Assembly (NCBI GenBank): GCA_050185825.1
Contig: JBFWZA010000018.1
Span: 65,767 to 129,766 of the forward strand
DNA length: 64,000 bases
Direction of reading: 5' to 3'
Source of the DNA: SZUA-309 sp050185825
Lineage (GTDB): Bacteria > Pseudomonadota > Gammaproteobacteria > Pseudomonadales > Azotimanducaceae
Shown: positions 8,882 to 18,125 of the stretch, piece after piece
Numbering within the stretch: position 1 is the first letter of the stretch
How the letters are laid out: each line of letters starts with the position of its first letter
The notes under the pieces: generated by a model
Database searches by the model: none
Seen by the model: the letters and a program-made list of their open reading frames with translations, nothing else
What the model was told of the DNA's origin: nothing
Made by a program: the position numbers and the translations under genes

Positions 8882-10330
8882 ATGACACAAGCGCTTCTGG
8901 AAGACGCCCGGCAACGGCTCTGGGTGCCGGCCGGTATCGAGCAACGGGACGTGGACCGGCTGCTCGGCCGCCTCATGGGCCGTGACGTGGACGTGGGCGA
9001 GCTCTACTTTCAGTACCAACGTCACGAGAGCTGGGCGCTGGAGGACGGCATCGTCAAGGACGGCGCCTTCAGCGTCGACCAGGGGGTGGGCGTGCGTGCG
9101 GTCGCCGGTGAGAAGAGCGGATTCGCCTACGCCGAAGACATCATGCTGCCGTCGCTGACGGCGGCCACCGAGGCGGCCCGCTCCATCACCCGGGCCGGTC
9201 AGTCGGGCAGCATGCCCGCGCCGTTCCGGCAGGCGATACCGGCCAGATACTCGAGCGTGGACCCGATCCGCTCCCTCACCGAGGAAGCCAAGGTGGCCGT
9301 GCTCGGTCAGGTGGACGTGCTGGCACGTGGCCTGGATCCGAGGGTCCGGGAGGTGAACGTGCGGCTCGCGGCCAGCCACGAGTCCGTTCTGGTGGTGGCC
9401 TCGGACGGCACGCTGGCGGCGGACGTTCGGCCGCTGGTGCGGCTGGATGTGTCGGTGATCGTCGAGCAGAACGGGCGTCGGGAACGCGGTTCCGCCGGTG
9501 CGGGCGGCCGTTTCGATCTGTCCCGCCTGGTGGGCGACGGCACGCCGGAAAGCCTGGCCCGGGAAGCGGTGCGCACGGCGCTCGTGAACCTGGACGCGGA
9601 AGACGCGCCGGCCGGGCCCATGACCGTGGTGCTCGGTCCCGGCTGGCCCGGCGTGCTGCTGCACGAGGCAGTGGGGCACGGTCTGGAAGGGGACTTCAAC
9701 CGCAAGGGATCGTCCGCGTTCTCCAATCGGGTGGGGGAGCAGGTGGCATCCCCCCTGTGCACGGTGGTGGACGACGGCACCCTGAACGAGCGCCGCGGCT
9801 CGCTGACGGTGGACGACGAGGGTACGCCCACCCAGGCGACGGTGCTCATCGAGAACGGCATCCTGAAGGGCTACCTGCAGGACAAACAGAACGCCCGGCT
9901 GATGGGGGTGGCGAGCACCGGCAACGGCCGGCGCCAGTCCTATGCGCACGTGCCCATGCCACGCATGACCAACACCTTCATGCAGCCGGGGCCGCACGAC
10001 CCCGCGGAGATCATTGCCAGCGTCCAGCGGGGCATCTACGCGGTGAACTTCGGCGGCGGGCAGGTGGACATCACCTCCGGGCGGTTCGTGTTCTCCGCCA
10101 CCGAAGCCTACCGGATCGAGGGCGGTAGGCTGACGCGCCCCATCCGGGGTGCCACGCTCATCGGCAACGGGCCGGAGGTCATGACCCGCATTTCCATGGT
10201 GGGCAACGATCTGGCCCTGGATCGGGGAGTGGGCGTGTGCGGCAAGGACGGACAATCCGTACCCGTGGGCGTGGGTCAGCCGAGCCTGAAGATCGACGAG
10301 GTGGTGGTCGGCGGCACGAGCACGGGCTGA
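8882..10330 (+). CDS. tldD: Metalloprotease TldD
   Basis: TldD pairs with TldE/PmbA to form a zinc protease that degrades unfolded peptides and is needed for maturation of microcin B17 and for CcdA turnover in E. coli. The 482-residue protein carries the zinc motif HEAVGH at residues 261-266. The ATG lies 10 nt after yhdP, so it is probably the last gene of the mreB operon. Its partner pmbA lies 600 bp downstream on the same strand, with yjgA in between on the other strand. A nitrilase-family gene often found between yhdP and tldD in Pseudomonas is absent. Confidence 0.96.
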   Translation: MTQALLEDARQRLWVPAGIEQRDVDRLLGRLMGRDVDVGELYFQYQRHESWALEDGIVKDGAFSVDQGVGVRAVAGEKSGFAYAEDIMLPSLTAATEAARSITRAGQSGSMPAPFRQAIPARYSSVDPIRSLTEEAKVAVLGQVDVLARGLDPRVREVNVRLAASHESVLVVASDGTLAADVRPLVRLDVSVIVEQNGRRERGSAGAGGRFDLSRLVGDGTPESLAREAVRTALVNLDAEDAPAGPMTVVLGPGWPGVLLHEAVGHGLEGDFNRKGSSAFSNRVGEQVASPLCTVVDDGTLNERRGSLTVDDEGTPTQATVLIENGILKGYLQDKQNARLMGVASTGNGRRQSYAHVPMPRMTNTFMQPGPHDPAEIIASVQRGIYAVNFGGGQVDITSGRFVFSATEAYRIEGGRLTRPIRGATLIGNGPEVMTRISMVGNDLALDRGVGVCGKDGQSVPVGVGQPSLKIDEVVVGGTSTG

Positions 10331-10356
10331 CCTGGCGAGATCGTTGCTGCAGGCTG

Positions 10357-10881
10357 CTAGGCCTGACCTTCTTCCTCCGCGTCGCGGAGAAATCTGAACA
10401 GGGCGCGGGATGCCTTCTTGCGCTGCGCTTCGTCCGCCGCACCGTGGACCCTGCCGATCAGGTGACGCAGCTGCTGCCGGTCGGCGTGGGGGTGGTTGTC
10501 CAGGTAGTCCGTCAGCGCTGCGGGTTCCTCGATGAGCCGCTCCCGCCAGCGCTCGAGCTGATGAAACTCGTAGCGGGCCTCCGCGGAATCGCCGTCGAGG
10601 CGCGAGAGCGCCTCACGGATCGGCTCCGTGTCGATCCGGCGCATGAGCTTGCCGATGAACTGCAGCTGACGCCGTCGACCCTCATGTGAACGGATCCGCC
10701 GGCAGGCGGCGACCGCTTCCGCCAGCGCCTCCGGGAGCGGAATGCCCGCGAGCTGTCCGGCTTCCAGCCCCACGAGGCGGGCCCCGATGCTTTGCAGATC
10801 GAGAGCCTCGCGTTTACGCTGCGTCCTCGACACCGTGACCGGGGACTCTGTCTGCCGTGATTCTCGATCCGGATCCGTCAT
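10357..10881 (-). CDS. darP: YjgA/DarP, ribosome-associated 50S assembly factor
   Basis: A 174-residue, highly charged, helical protein of the YjgA family (now DarP), which binds late pre-50S particles and assists large-subunit assembly. The N-terminal part has SRTQRKREALDLQ and the C-terminal part ends in RKKASRALFRFLRD, both typical of the family. It faces the end of tldD with only 26 nt between the two stops, and its start is 60 nt from the pmbA start in a divergent pair. The yjgA-pmbA neighbourhood is conserved in many gammaproteobacteria. Confidence 0.93.
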   Translation of the reverse strand: MTDPDRESRQTESPVTVSRTQRKREALDLQSIGARLVGLEAGQLAGIPLPEALAEAVAACRRIRSHEGRRRQLQFIGKLMRRIDTEPIREALSRLDGDSAEARYEFHQLERWRERLIEEPAALTDYLDNHPHADRQQLRHLIGRVHGAADEAQRKKASRALFRFLRDAEEEGQA

Positions 10882-10941
10882 GGGTGATGCCGCTGCCGGG
10901 CGGCTGGTGGTCTACAGGCAATCAGGGTAGCGAATAAACAC

Positions 10942-12288
10942 ATGGCGAACCAATTGCCCGATCTCAGGGACAGCGAACAGCGTCTGAAGGATCGGGTGGA
11001 AGACATTCTCGCCGAGGCCCGCCGTCAGGGTGCGAGTGCGGCCGAGGTCTCCGTCAGTGAGGATGTGGGGCTGTCGGTGACGGTGCGGATGCGCAATCTC
11101 GAGTCCGTGGAGTTCAATCACGACCGCGGGTTCGGCATCACCGTCTACTTCGGACATCGCAAAGGCAGCGCCAGCACGTCGGACAGCTCAGCCGAGGCGA
11201 TCCGTGAGACGGTGCGGGCCGCCGCGAACATCGCCAGGCATACCCAGGAAGACCCCTGTGCGGGGCTCGCCGATGCGGAAAGGATGGCGGGCGATCTGCC
11301 GGACCTGGATCTCTACCATCCCTGGTCGCTCGATCCGGAAGCGGCCCAGAACCTGGCGCTGGAGTCCGAGGCTGCGGGGCTCGGCCACGACCCGCGGATC
11401 AGGAACTCCGACGGCGCCAGCGTCAGCACCCAGCGGAGCTGTCGCGTCTACGGCAACTCCCACGGTTTCGTCGGCAGCTACATCGGCAGCCGGCACTCCG
11501 TCTCCTGTGTGCTCATTGCCGCGGACGATGCAGGCATGCAGCGCGACTACTGGTACACCACGAACCGCAATCCCGATCTGCTGGAAGCAGTGCGCTCCGT
11601 GGGGGTCGAGGCAGGCAGGCGGGCGGTGGCGAAGCTGTCTCCCCGGCGTGTGCGCACCGGCGCCTTTCCGGTGGCGTTCTCCGCGCAGACAGCGGGTGGT
11701 CTCGCCGGCCACCTGCTCGGTGCCATCAGCGGTGGTGCCCTGTACCGCCGGGCGTCGTTCCTGCCGGACTCGCTCGGCAGCCAGGTGGCGGCCGAACACC
11801 TCACCCTGGCCGAGTCGCCGTATCTGCCTGGCGCGCTCGGCAGCGCCGGCTTCGACGGCGAGGGTGTGGCGACCTCGGCGAAGGCCTTCATCGATCGGGG
11901 GGTGGTGGCCAGCTACATCCTTTCGAGCTACTCGGGCAAGAAGCTCGATCTGCCCACCACCGGCAATGCCGGCGGTGTGTTCAACCTCACGGTGTCGGGC
12001 CGCACGGTGCCGGTGGCCGAGCTCCTCAGGGAGATGGGGACGGGACTGCTGGTCACCGACCTGATGGGCCAGGGGGTGAATGCGGTCACCGGCGACTACT
12101 CCCGCGGCGCGACGGGATTCTGGGTCGAGCGGGGAGAGATCGCCTACCCGGTGGACGAGATCACCATCGCCTCCAACCTGAAGGACATGTTCAAGGGCGT
12201 GGTCTGCGTGGGTGACGACCCGGACCTCCGGGGTAACATCCGCTCGCCGACGCTGCTCATCGAGCGGATGACCCTGGCCGGAGACTGA
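10942..12288 (+). CDS. pmbA: TldE/PmbA, partner subunit of the TldD protease
   Basis: A 448-residue PmbA (TldE), the non-catalytic partner of TldD. It lacks the HExxxH zinc motif found in TldD, as expected. Typical family segments are SVSEDVGLSVTVRMRNLE near the start, NRNPDLLEAV in the middle and the end region GANPDLRGN-like (here GDDPDLRGNIRSPT). The ATG at 10942 has only a weak ribosome site. It is divergent from yjgA and convergent with mgtE. Confidence 0.95.
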   Translation: MANQLPDLRDSEQRLKDRVEDILAEARRQGASAAEVSVSEDVGLSVTVRMRNLESVEFNHDRGFGITVYFGHRKGSASTSDSSAEAIRETVRAAANIARHTQEDPCAGLADAERMAGDLPDLDLYHPWSLDPEAAQNLALESEAAGLGHDPRIRNSDGASVSTQRSCRVYGNSHGFVGSYIGSRHSVSCVLIAADDAGMQRDYWYTTNRNPDLLEAVRSVGVEAGRRAVAKLSPRRVRTGAFPVAFSAQTAGGLAGHLLGAISGGALYRRASFLPDSLGSQVAAEHLTLAESPYLPGALGSAGFDGEGVATSAKAFIDRGVVASYILSSYSGKKLDLPTTGNAGGVFNLTVSGRTVPVAELLREMGTGLLVTDLMGQGVNAVTGDYSRGATGFWVERGEIAYPVDEITIASNLKDMFKGVVCVGDDPDLRGNIRSPTLLIERMTLAGD

Positions 12289-12300
12289 TCCCCGGGCTCG

Positions 12301-12332
12301 CCTTCAGGCCTTCAGGCCTTCAGGTCTTCAGG
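12301..12332. repeat. Four tandem octamers CCTTCAGG between convergent pmbA and mgtE
   Basis: The octamer CCTTCAGG occurs three times in tandem at 12301-12324, followed by a one-base variant TCTTCAGG at 12325-12332. The last unit contains the mgtE stop codon. The array lies in the 39-nt space between two convergent genes. It has no T-run and is not an obvious terminator; short tandem arrays of this type are prone to slippage. Confidence 0.85.
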
Positions 12333-13665
12333 CATAGGCCCAGGTCGCCAGGCCGAGAAAGGTGAAGAATCCCGCCACGTCGGTGACGGTGGTGAGCACC
12401 ACGCCGCCGGCGATGGCCGGATCGATCTTCATCGCCATCAGGATGCTCGGCAGCAGGCTGCCGGAGATGGCGGCCACCAGCAGGTTGATGATCATGGCGG
12501 CAGCGATGACCACGCCGAGCGTCACGTCGCCGAAGGCGATGGCGGCCACCACCGCCACCAGGCCGGCGAGCAGGATGCCGTTCAGGGCCGCCAGCAGAAA
12601 CTCCCGGTTGAGCAGAAACAGCAGGTTGGCCCGGCCGATCTGCCCCACCGCCAGACCCCGGATCACCAGCGTCAGCGTCTGGGTGCCGGCGATGCCACCC
12701 ATGCTGGCGACGATGGGCATCAGCACCGCCAGCGCCACCACCTTGGCGATGGTCTCCTCGAACAGGCTGATCACCCAGGCGGCGAGGAAGGCGGTGAGCA
12801 GGTTGATGGAGAGCCAGAGAATGCGCCGCGGCGCGGACCGCAGGATGGGGGCGAAGGTGTCGTCCTCGATGTCGAGGCCGGCCGGTGCCAGCACCGCTTC
12901 CTCGGCATCCTCGATGATCACGTCCACCACGTCGTCGATGGTGATCCGGCCGATCAGCCGGCCGTTCGCGTCCACCACCGGCGCCGAGACCAGATCCTGC
13001 TCGGAGAAGATGCGCGCCACCTCGGTGTCGGGCAGGTCGAAGGGAATGGCCTTCGCCTCGGAGTTCATCACCTCACGAACCGTGACCGTGGGATCGGCGG
13101 TGAGCAGCGTGGTGAGCGGCAGGATGCCGACGTACTCGTCGTTGTTGTTGGTGACCACCAGCGTGTCGGTGGTCTCCGGGAGCTCCTTCTTCAGGCGCAG
13201 GTAGCGGAGCACGATCTCCACGGAGTGGCGGGGCCGCACCGTGATGGTGTCCGTGTTCATGAGGCCGCCGGCGGTGTCCTCCGGGAACGACAGCACGGCT
13301 TCGAGCCTGGTCCGGTCGCTCAGGTCCAGGGAAGCCAGCACCTGGGCGGAAACGGTTTCCGGGAGCTGCTGGAGCAGGTCGGCGAAGTCGTCGGTGTCGA
13401 GCTCGGCGCTCGCCGCCACCAGCGCTTCGGTGTTCATGTTCTGCAGGAATTCGGCCTGGACGTCGTCGTGCAGGTACTGCACGACCTGGCCTTGCTCCTC
13501 CTCGTCGAGGAGCTCCCAGAGCACGCTGCGGACCTTGGGCGGCGTGGACTCGAGCAGCACGGCCAGCTCGGGCGGACGCATGGATTCCAGCAGGAAACGG
13601 GTCTCGTCGACCAGACCGCTGCCGTGCAGCCGGATGGCGCTCTCGATCTGTTCCTGAATCTGCAT
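12328..13665 (-). CDS. mgtE: MgtE-family magnesium transporter
   Basis: MgtE is a Mg2+-gated inner-membrane channel for magnesium uptake. The 445-residue product has the cytosolic N domain (PPELAVLLESTPP, with FPEDTAGGLMNT at its end), a CBS pair (VREVMNSEA and ISRIT-like GRITIDDVVDVI) and a C-terminal block of about five membrane helices with PIVASMGGIAGTQ, the pore signature. The ATG at 13665 (MQIQEQIESAI) is chosen; a longer open frame to 13818 adds 51 residues of unlikely composition. It is 106 nt downstream of ptsO and could be the last gene of the rpoN group. Confidence 0.94.
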   Translation of the reverse strand: MQIQEQIESAIRLHGSGLVDETRFLLESMRPPELAVLLESTPPKVRSVLWELLDEEEQGQVVQYLHDDVQAEFLQNMNTEALVAASAELDTDDFADLLQQLPETVSAQVLASLDLSDRTRLEAVLSFPEDTAGGLMNTDTITVRPRHSVEIVLRYLRLKKELPETTDTLVVTNNNDEYVGILPLTTLLTADPTVTVREVMNSEAKAIPFDLPDTEVARIFSEQDLVSAPVVDANGRLIGRITIDDVVDVIIEDAEEAVLAPAGLDIEDDTFAPILRSAPRRILWLSINLLTAFLAAWVISLFEETIAKVVALAVLMPIVASMGGIAGTQTLTLVIRGLAVGQIGRANLLFLLNREFLLAALNGILLAGLVAVVAAIAFGDVTLGVVIAAAMIINLLVAAISGSLLPSILMAMKIDPAIAGGVVLTTVTDVAGFFTFLGLATWAYA

Positions 13666-13771
13666 CTGACATCCCAGCCGGTTGCGCCGACCGGGAAGGG
13701 CTCCGGGCACGGCGGCGGCAAGGTTACCAGAACTGAGGTGAGGGACCGTAAGGAGACGGTGGTCGCAGCGC

Positions 13772-14041
13772 CTACTCGGCTTCGCCGAACCGGTTGGCGA
13801 AGAGCCCGGCGACGGCATCCAGCGCCTCCGCCTCGTCGGCGCCTTCGACGCGCAGCGTCAGCCGGGTGCCGATGGGGGCGGCGAGCAGCATCACCGCCAT
13901 GATGCTCTTGGCGTCCACCGCCTCCGCGCCTCGAGCGAGCGTGATCTGGCTCTCGAAGGTCTTGGCGAGATTCACGAGCTTGCCGGCCGCTCTCGCGTGC
14001 AGCCCGAGCCGGTTGACGATGGTGACCTCGGCCTCCTGCAC
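13772..14041 (-). CDS. ptsO: NPr, HPr-like phosphocarrier of the nitrogen PTS
   Basis: An 89-residue HPr-family protein that passes phosphate from EI-Ntr to EIIA-Ntr. The phosphorylated histidine is H15 in NRLGLHARAAGKLV. The family Ser-phosphorylation region reads DAKSIMAVMLLAA. The start is GTG with AGGA 6 nt upstream. Linkage to rapZ, ptsN, hpf and rpoN identifies it as NPr rather than the sugar-PTS HPr. The EI-Ntr gene (ptsP) is not in the window. Confidence 0.94.
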   Translation of the reverse strand: MQEAEVTIVNRLGLHARAAGKLVNLAKTFESQITLARGAEAVDAKSIMAVMLLAAPIGTRLTLRVEGADEAEALDAVAGLFANRFGEAE

Positions 14042-14094
14042 TTAGTGTCCTGGTCCATGAATTACTTGAATGATGACGCGTCCCACGGGTTTCA

Positions 14095-14949
14095 CTAGGC
14101 CTCCGTCTCGCGGTGGCGGACCAGCACGTTACCGAAACGGCCCTGGAAGTGGCTGCACAGACGTTCGGCCATGTAGACGCTGCGGTGGCGCCCGCCGGTG
14201 CAGCCGATGGCGACCGTCATGTAAGCCCGGTTGTCGGCTTCGAAGCGCGGGATCCAGCGTTCCAGGAATCGCGAGATGTCCTCGAACATCTCGTCCACCT
14301 CAGGCTGCGCCGAGAGATACCCGATCACCGGCTCGTCCTTGCCCGTCAGCGGCCGCAGCTCGTCCACCCAGTGCGGATTCGGCAGGCAGCGGATGTCGAA
14401 GACCAGGTCCGCGTCCACCGGTACCCCGAACTTGAATCCGAACGACCGGAACAGCACCGAGATGCCGGTCCGGCTCCTGTGCGCGATCTGGCTGCGAACC
14501 ACCTCCACCAGCTCACTCGAGCGCATGAGCGTGGTGTCGATGGTGAGGTCCGCCAGATCGGAGATGCCGGCGAGCAGGTGTTTCTCGGACTCGATCGCCT
14601 GGAGCAGATCGGTGGCATCGTTGGTCAGCGGATGCCGGCGGCGGGTTTCGCTGAACCGCTTGACCAGGGTGCCCGTCAGGGCGTCGAGGTAGATGACCTC
14701 GCAGTCCACCTGGGTCCGGTCGATGCCGGCATGAAAGTTGGGAAAGTTCGTGAGGCCGTGGCTCCGGGCGTCGATGCAGACGGCGTAGCTCACCTCCTGG
14801 TGGCCGGGCTCGGAGAGAACGTTTTCCACCAGCGAAGGCAGCAGCTCCACCGGAAAGTTGTCTATGCAGTTGAAGCGGGCGTCTTCCAGCGCCCGGAGCG
14901 CGGTCGACTTCCCGGAACCGGAGCGACCGCTGATGATGATGAGCTTCAT
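14095..14949 (-). CDS. rapZ: RapZ, RNase adapter / nucleotide-binding protein
   Basis: RapZ binds small RNAs and glucosamine-6-phosphate and in E. coli directs RNase E to GlmZ, so it controls precursor supply for the cell envelope. The 284-residue protein is exactly the E. coli length. The Walker A motif GRSGSGKST is at residues 8-16, the Walker B-like region and the C-terminal domain with GCTGGRHRSVYMAERL are present. The ATG at 14949 overlaps the stop of ptsN in an ATGA junction. Confidence 0.96.
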   Translation of the reverse strand: MKLIIISGRSGSGKSTALRALEDARFNCIDNFPVELLPSLVENVLSEPGHQEVSYAVCIDARSHGLTNFPNFHAGIDRTQVDCEVIYLDALTGTLVKRFSETRRRHPLTNDATDLLQAIESEKHLLAGISDLADLTIDTTLMRSSELVEVVRSQIAHRSRTGISVLFRSFGFKFGVPVDADLVFDIRCLPNPHWVDELRPLTGKDEPVIGYLSAQPEVDEMFEDISRFLERWIPRFEADNRAYMTVAIGCTGGRHRSVYMAERLCSHFQGRFGNVLVRHRETEA

Positions 14950-15410
14950 GCCGCCTGACTGGCGAGCAGCCCGGTGAACAGCTCGAAGAGTTCCTCGTCC
15001 GAGGCGGCAGCGCGCAGACGCTTGCGGTTGTCCGCGCTGCCGTAGAGGCGCGCCAGGGCGGCCAGGATCTCCAGATGGCCGGAGGTCTCCTCGGGCGGCA
15101 CGATCAGCACGAACACCAGATCCACGGGAGCGCCGTCGATGGCGTCGTAATCCACCGGTGAGGCCAGCGACAGGCAGGCGGCGTGTATGCGGCTGCACGG
15201 GATGCGGCAGTGCGGAATGGCCACACCCTCACCGAGACCGGTGCTGCCGAGGCGTTCGCGGTTCATGAGCTCGTCGAACAGCGCTCGGGCGGGCAGATCG
15301 TAGTGCTCGGCTAGCAGGTCGCTGGCGAATTCCAGCAGGCGCTTGCGCGAGTTGGCGCCGATGCCGGATCGGGTGCAGCGCCGGTCGAGAATGCTTCCTA
15401 TGTCGATCAT
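14946..15410 (-). CDS. ptsN: EIIA-Ntr, nitrogen regulatory IIA protein PtsN
   Basis: A 154-residue PTS EIIA type-2 domain, the output protein of the nitrogen PTS. In its non-phosphorylated form it affects potassium transport and other targets. The phospho-acceptor is H67 in GVAIPHCRI. The ATG at 15410 (MIDIGSIL) is preferred to a longer open frame because it matches the family start. It sits 10 nt after hpf and overlaps rapZ by 4 nt, the usual rpoN-locus order. Confidence 0.95.
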   Translation of the reverse strand: MIDIGSILDRRCTRSGIGANSRKRLLEFASDLLAEHYDLPARALFDELMNRERLGSTGLGEGVAIPHCRIPCSRIHAACLSLASPVDYDAIDGAPVDLVFVLIVPPEETSGHLEILAALARLYGSADNRKRLRAAASDEELFELFTGLLASQAA

Positions 15411-15420
15411 GCGAGGTGAT

Positions 15421-15720
15421 TCAGCGGCCGTGGAAGCGGTCCTGGTTCTTTTCCTTGTGCTTGAGGACCTGTCGGTCGAGCTTGTCGGTGAGCTTGTCGA
15501 TGGCGGCATACATGTCGTCGCAGTCCGCATCGGCGAAGAGCTCGGCGCCGCTGATGTGAATGGTCGCTTCTGCTTTCTGTCTGAGCTTCTCGACGGTGAG
15601 GATCACGTGGGCATTGGTGATGTGATCGTAGTGCCGTTCGAGTTTCTGGAGCTTGTCCTCGACGTAGGATTTGAGGGCGTCCGTGACGTCGACGTGGTGT
15701 CCCGAGATGCTCAGCTGCAT
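15421..15720 (-). CDS. hpf: Ribosome hibernation-promoting factor HPF (short form)
   Basis: A 99-residue short HPF/YfiA-family protein that binds the 30S decoding centre and promotes 100S ribosome dimers in stationary phase. The sequence starts MQLSISGHHVDVTDALKSYV and ends in the basic-acidic tail KHKEKNQDRFHGR. A perfect AGGAGG ribosome site lies 5 nt before the ATG. Placement just downstream of rpoN is conserved across gammaproteobacteria. Confidence 0.96.
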   Translation of the reverse strand: MQLSISGHHVDVTDALKSYVEDKLQKLERHYDHITNAHVILTVEKLRQKAEATIHISGAELFADADCDDMYAAIDKLTDKLDRQVLKHKEKNQDRFHGR

Positions 15721-15790
15721 GAAGACCTCCTGGTGCTCTGGCGTTGAATGCGGGATGGGCGTGAAGTCGGACGATGCCCGGACCGGCCGT

Positions 15791-17380
15791 TCATACCAGG
15801 CGTTTTCTCTCGTTGGAGGGGGGAATCGCCATGGATTCCCGGTACTTCGCGACCGTTCTTCTTGCCACTTTGATGTTCTGCTTGGCCAGTATTGCTGCGA
15901 TCTTATTGTCGCTCAATGGTTTTCTGGGGTTCTCGTCAGCAGTAAGCTTGCGGATTAACGCCCTGATGGCCGTGCTGGAGACCTCGCCGCCGCTGGCCGT
16001 GGACACATGGCTCGAGAAGAAGTACTTCAGCTCGAAAATACCTCTGGGCGTGTGCATGTACTTGCGGCTCGTGACGCGCGAAATCGTGGATTCGTGCATC
16101 GCCACGGCCTCCGCGATGTCGGCCAGCACGAGCGGCTTCATGGCCTCGTCGCCGTACTCGAGAAAGCCGCGCTGGTGCTCGACGATCTTGGTCGCCACCT
16201 TCAGCAGGGTCTCGTGCCGGCTCTGCAGGCTCTTCAGGAACCATCGGGCTTCCTGGAGGTTGTCCTTCAGGTAGACGTTGTCCGGGCTGGAGTCCGCCCG
16301 CTTGACCATGCCGGCGTAGAACTCGTTGATGCGCAGCTTCGGCGTCGCTTCGGGGTTCAGCTCCACCTGCCAGCGACCGCGGTCCTTGTAGACGATCACG
16401 TCCGGGATGATGTACTCCGGTGGTTCGCCGCCGATGCTCGAGCCTGGCCGCGGATTCAGCGACTGGATGAGCGCGACCACGTTCGCGAGTGCCTCTTCGT
16501 CCAGCCGGGTGCGTCGCTTCAGGGTGTTGAAGTCCCGGGCAGCGAGCAGCTCCAGATGCTCCGAGACGAGCTCGAGCGCTTCCGCCCGCCAGGGTGTGCC
16601 CGCATCCAGGGCCTCGAGCTGGATCCTCAGGCAATCCGCCAGATCGCGGGCGCACACACCCACGGGGTCGAACTGCTGGAGGCGCTTGAGCACCGCGAGC
16701 AGCTCGTCTTCCTCCACCAGCGTGTCGGAATCGGCGTCCTCGGACTCGTCCGCGTTCAGGCCGGCGAGCAGATCCGCGACCGACGTGGTGAGCATCCCGT
16801 CCGGGTCGACCGCGTCGACGATGGCGGTGGCGATGAGCCGGTCGCGATCGGACATGGGCGTCAGGTTGAGCTGCCAGAGCAGGTGGTCCTTGAGGGTCTC
16901 GCCGGCGGTGTTGCGGTCGTCGCCCATCCACTCCGCGTCGTCACCGCTGGTGGTGCCTGCCGGGGTGGCCGGCTCGTAGACGTCCTCCCAGCTCGTATCC
17001 ACGGGCAGGTCTTCCGGAAACTCGTCGCGGCTCTCCGCGCCAGGTTCCGCATCCGCGTCGTCGCCGCCGGCTTCGGCGGCGCCATAGTCCTCGGCGATCG
17101 TGTCGCCGTATGCGCTGTCTTCCCAGTCGTCCGCACCGCCGTCGGAATCGTCCGGCGCCGCGTCGATGCTGTCCGCCTCCTCCGCCGGAGGCTCCTCGAT
17201 CTCGTTGGGATCGGTGCCCGGCTCTTCCTCGTCGAGCTCGAGCATGGGATTCGACTCCAGCGTCTGCTGGATCTCCTGCTGCAGGTCGAGGGTGGAGAGC
17301 TGCAGCAGCCGGATGGCCTGCTGCAGCTGAGGGGTCATGGTCAGCGTCTGGCCGAGCTTGAGAGTGAGCGTCTGCTTCAT
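15791..17380 (-). CDS. rpoN: RNA polymerase sigma-54 factor RpoN
   Basis: Sigma-54 recruits RNA polymerase to -24/-12 promoters that need an AAA+ activator. The 529-residue protein begins MKQTLTLKLGQTLTMTPQLQ (region I), followed by a long acidic region II, the core-binding region, and the RpoN box ARRTVAKYRE near the C terminus. The ATG at 17380 is preferred over an open frame that runs into lptB. It lies 16 nt after lptB and upstream of hpf. A matching sigma-54 promoter is found in front of pilA at 62696 in this window. Confidence 0.97.
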   Translation of the reverse strand: MKQTLTLKLGQTLTMTPQLQQAIRLLQLSTLDLQQEIQQTLESNPMLELDEEEPGTDPNEIEEPPAEEADSIDAAPDDSDGGADDWEDSAYGDTIAEDYGAAEAGGDDADAEPGAESRDEFPEDLPVDTSWEDVYEPATPAGTTSGDDAEWMGDDRNTAGETLKDHLLWQLNLTPMSDRDRLIATAIVDAVDPDGMLTTSVADLLAGLNADESEDADSDTLVEEDELLAVLKRLQQFDPVGVCARDLADCLRIQLEALDAGTPWRAEALELVSEHLELLAARDFNTLKRRTRLDEEALANVVALIQSLNPRPGSSIGGEPPEYIIPDVIVYKDRGRWQVELNPEATPKLRINEFYAGMVKRADSSPDNVYLKDNLQEARWFLKSLQSRHETLLKVATKIVEHQRGFLEYGDEAMKPLVLADIAEAVAMHESTISRVTSRKYMHTPRGIFELKYFFSSHVSTASGGEVSSTAIRALIRKLTADENPRKPLSDNKIAAILAKQNIKVARRTVAKYRESMAIPPSNERKRLV

Positions 17381-17396
17381 GAGCGGTGGGCGACCA

Positions 17397-18122
17397 TCAG
17401 AGGCTGAAGGCCTCGCCCAGGTAGACGCTCCTGACCTGCTCGTTCTGCAGGATGGCGCCGGGTTTTCCCTCGGCGATGATCTGACCGGCGCTGACGATGT
17501 AGGCCCGGTCGCAGATGTCCAGGGTGTCGCGGACATTATGATCGGTGATCAGCACCCCGATCTGGCGACCGGCGAGGTCGCGGATCTCGCTCTTGATGTC
17601 TGCCACGGAGATGGGGTCGACACCGGCGAAGGGCTCGTCGAGCAGCATGAAGGCGGGCTCGGTGGCGAGCGCCCGTGCGATCTCGAGCCGGCGGCGCTCA
17701 CCACCCGACAGGCGCTCGCCAAGGGATTTGCGGACCCCCTGCAGATGGAACTCGTCGAGGAGCTGCTCGAGGTGCTGCCGGCGCTGCTCGCCGGTGAGTT
17801 CGCGGCGGAGCTCCAGGATGGCCATGATGTTGTCTTCGGTGGAGAGCTTCCTGAAAACGCTGGCTTCCTGGGGCAGGTAACCGATGCCGGCTCTCGCCCG
17901 GATGTGCATCGCGGCGCGGGTCAGCGGTTTGTCGTCAAGCATGATCTCACCGGCATCCGCTCTGAGCAGACCGACGATCATGTAGAACGTGGTGGTCTTG
18001 CCGGCACCGTTGGGCCCGAGCAACCCGACGATCTCACCGCTGTCGACGTGGAGGCTCACATTCTCCACCGCGACCTTGTTCCGATACTGCTTGCGCAGAT
18101 CGCGTGCTGCCAGCGTCGCCAT
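17397..18122 (-). CDS. lptB: LptB, ATPase of the LPS export complex
   Basis: LptB is the cytosolic ABC ATPase that, with LptFG, extracts LPS from the inner membrane and drives it across the Lpt bridge. The 241-residue protein has Walker A GPNGAGKTT, the signature LSGGERRRLEIARAL, and Walker B FMLLDEPFAGVDP. The ATG is 3 nt after the lptA stop. LptF and LptG are not in the window. Confidence 0.97.
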   Translation of the reverse strand: MATLAARDLRKQYRNKVAVENVSLHVDSGEIVGLLGPNGAGKTTTFYMIVGLLRADAGEIMLDDKPLTRAAMHIRARAGIGYLPQEASVFRKLSTEDNIMAILELRRELTGEQRRQHLEQLLDEFHLQGVRKSLGERLSGGERRRLEIARALATEPAFMLLDEPFAGVDPISVADIKSEIRDLAGRQIGVLITDHNVRDTLDICDRAYIVSAGQIIAEGKPGAILQNEQVRSVYLGEAFSL

Positions 18123-18125
18123 CGG

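Noticed and set aside
8714..10255. 513-codon open frame opposite yhdP end and tldD
   Set aside because: Antisense shadow of tldD with no recognisable domain and unusual composition.
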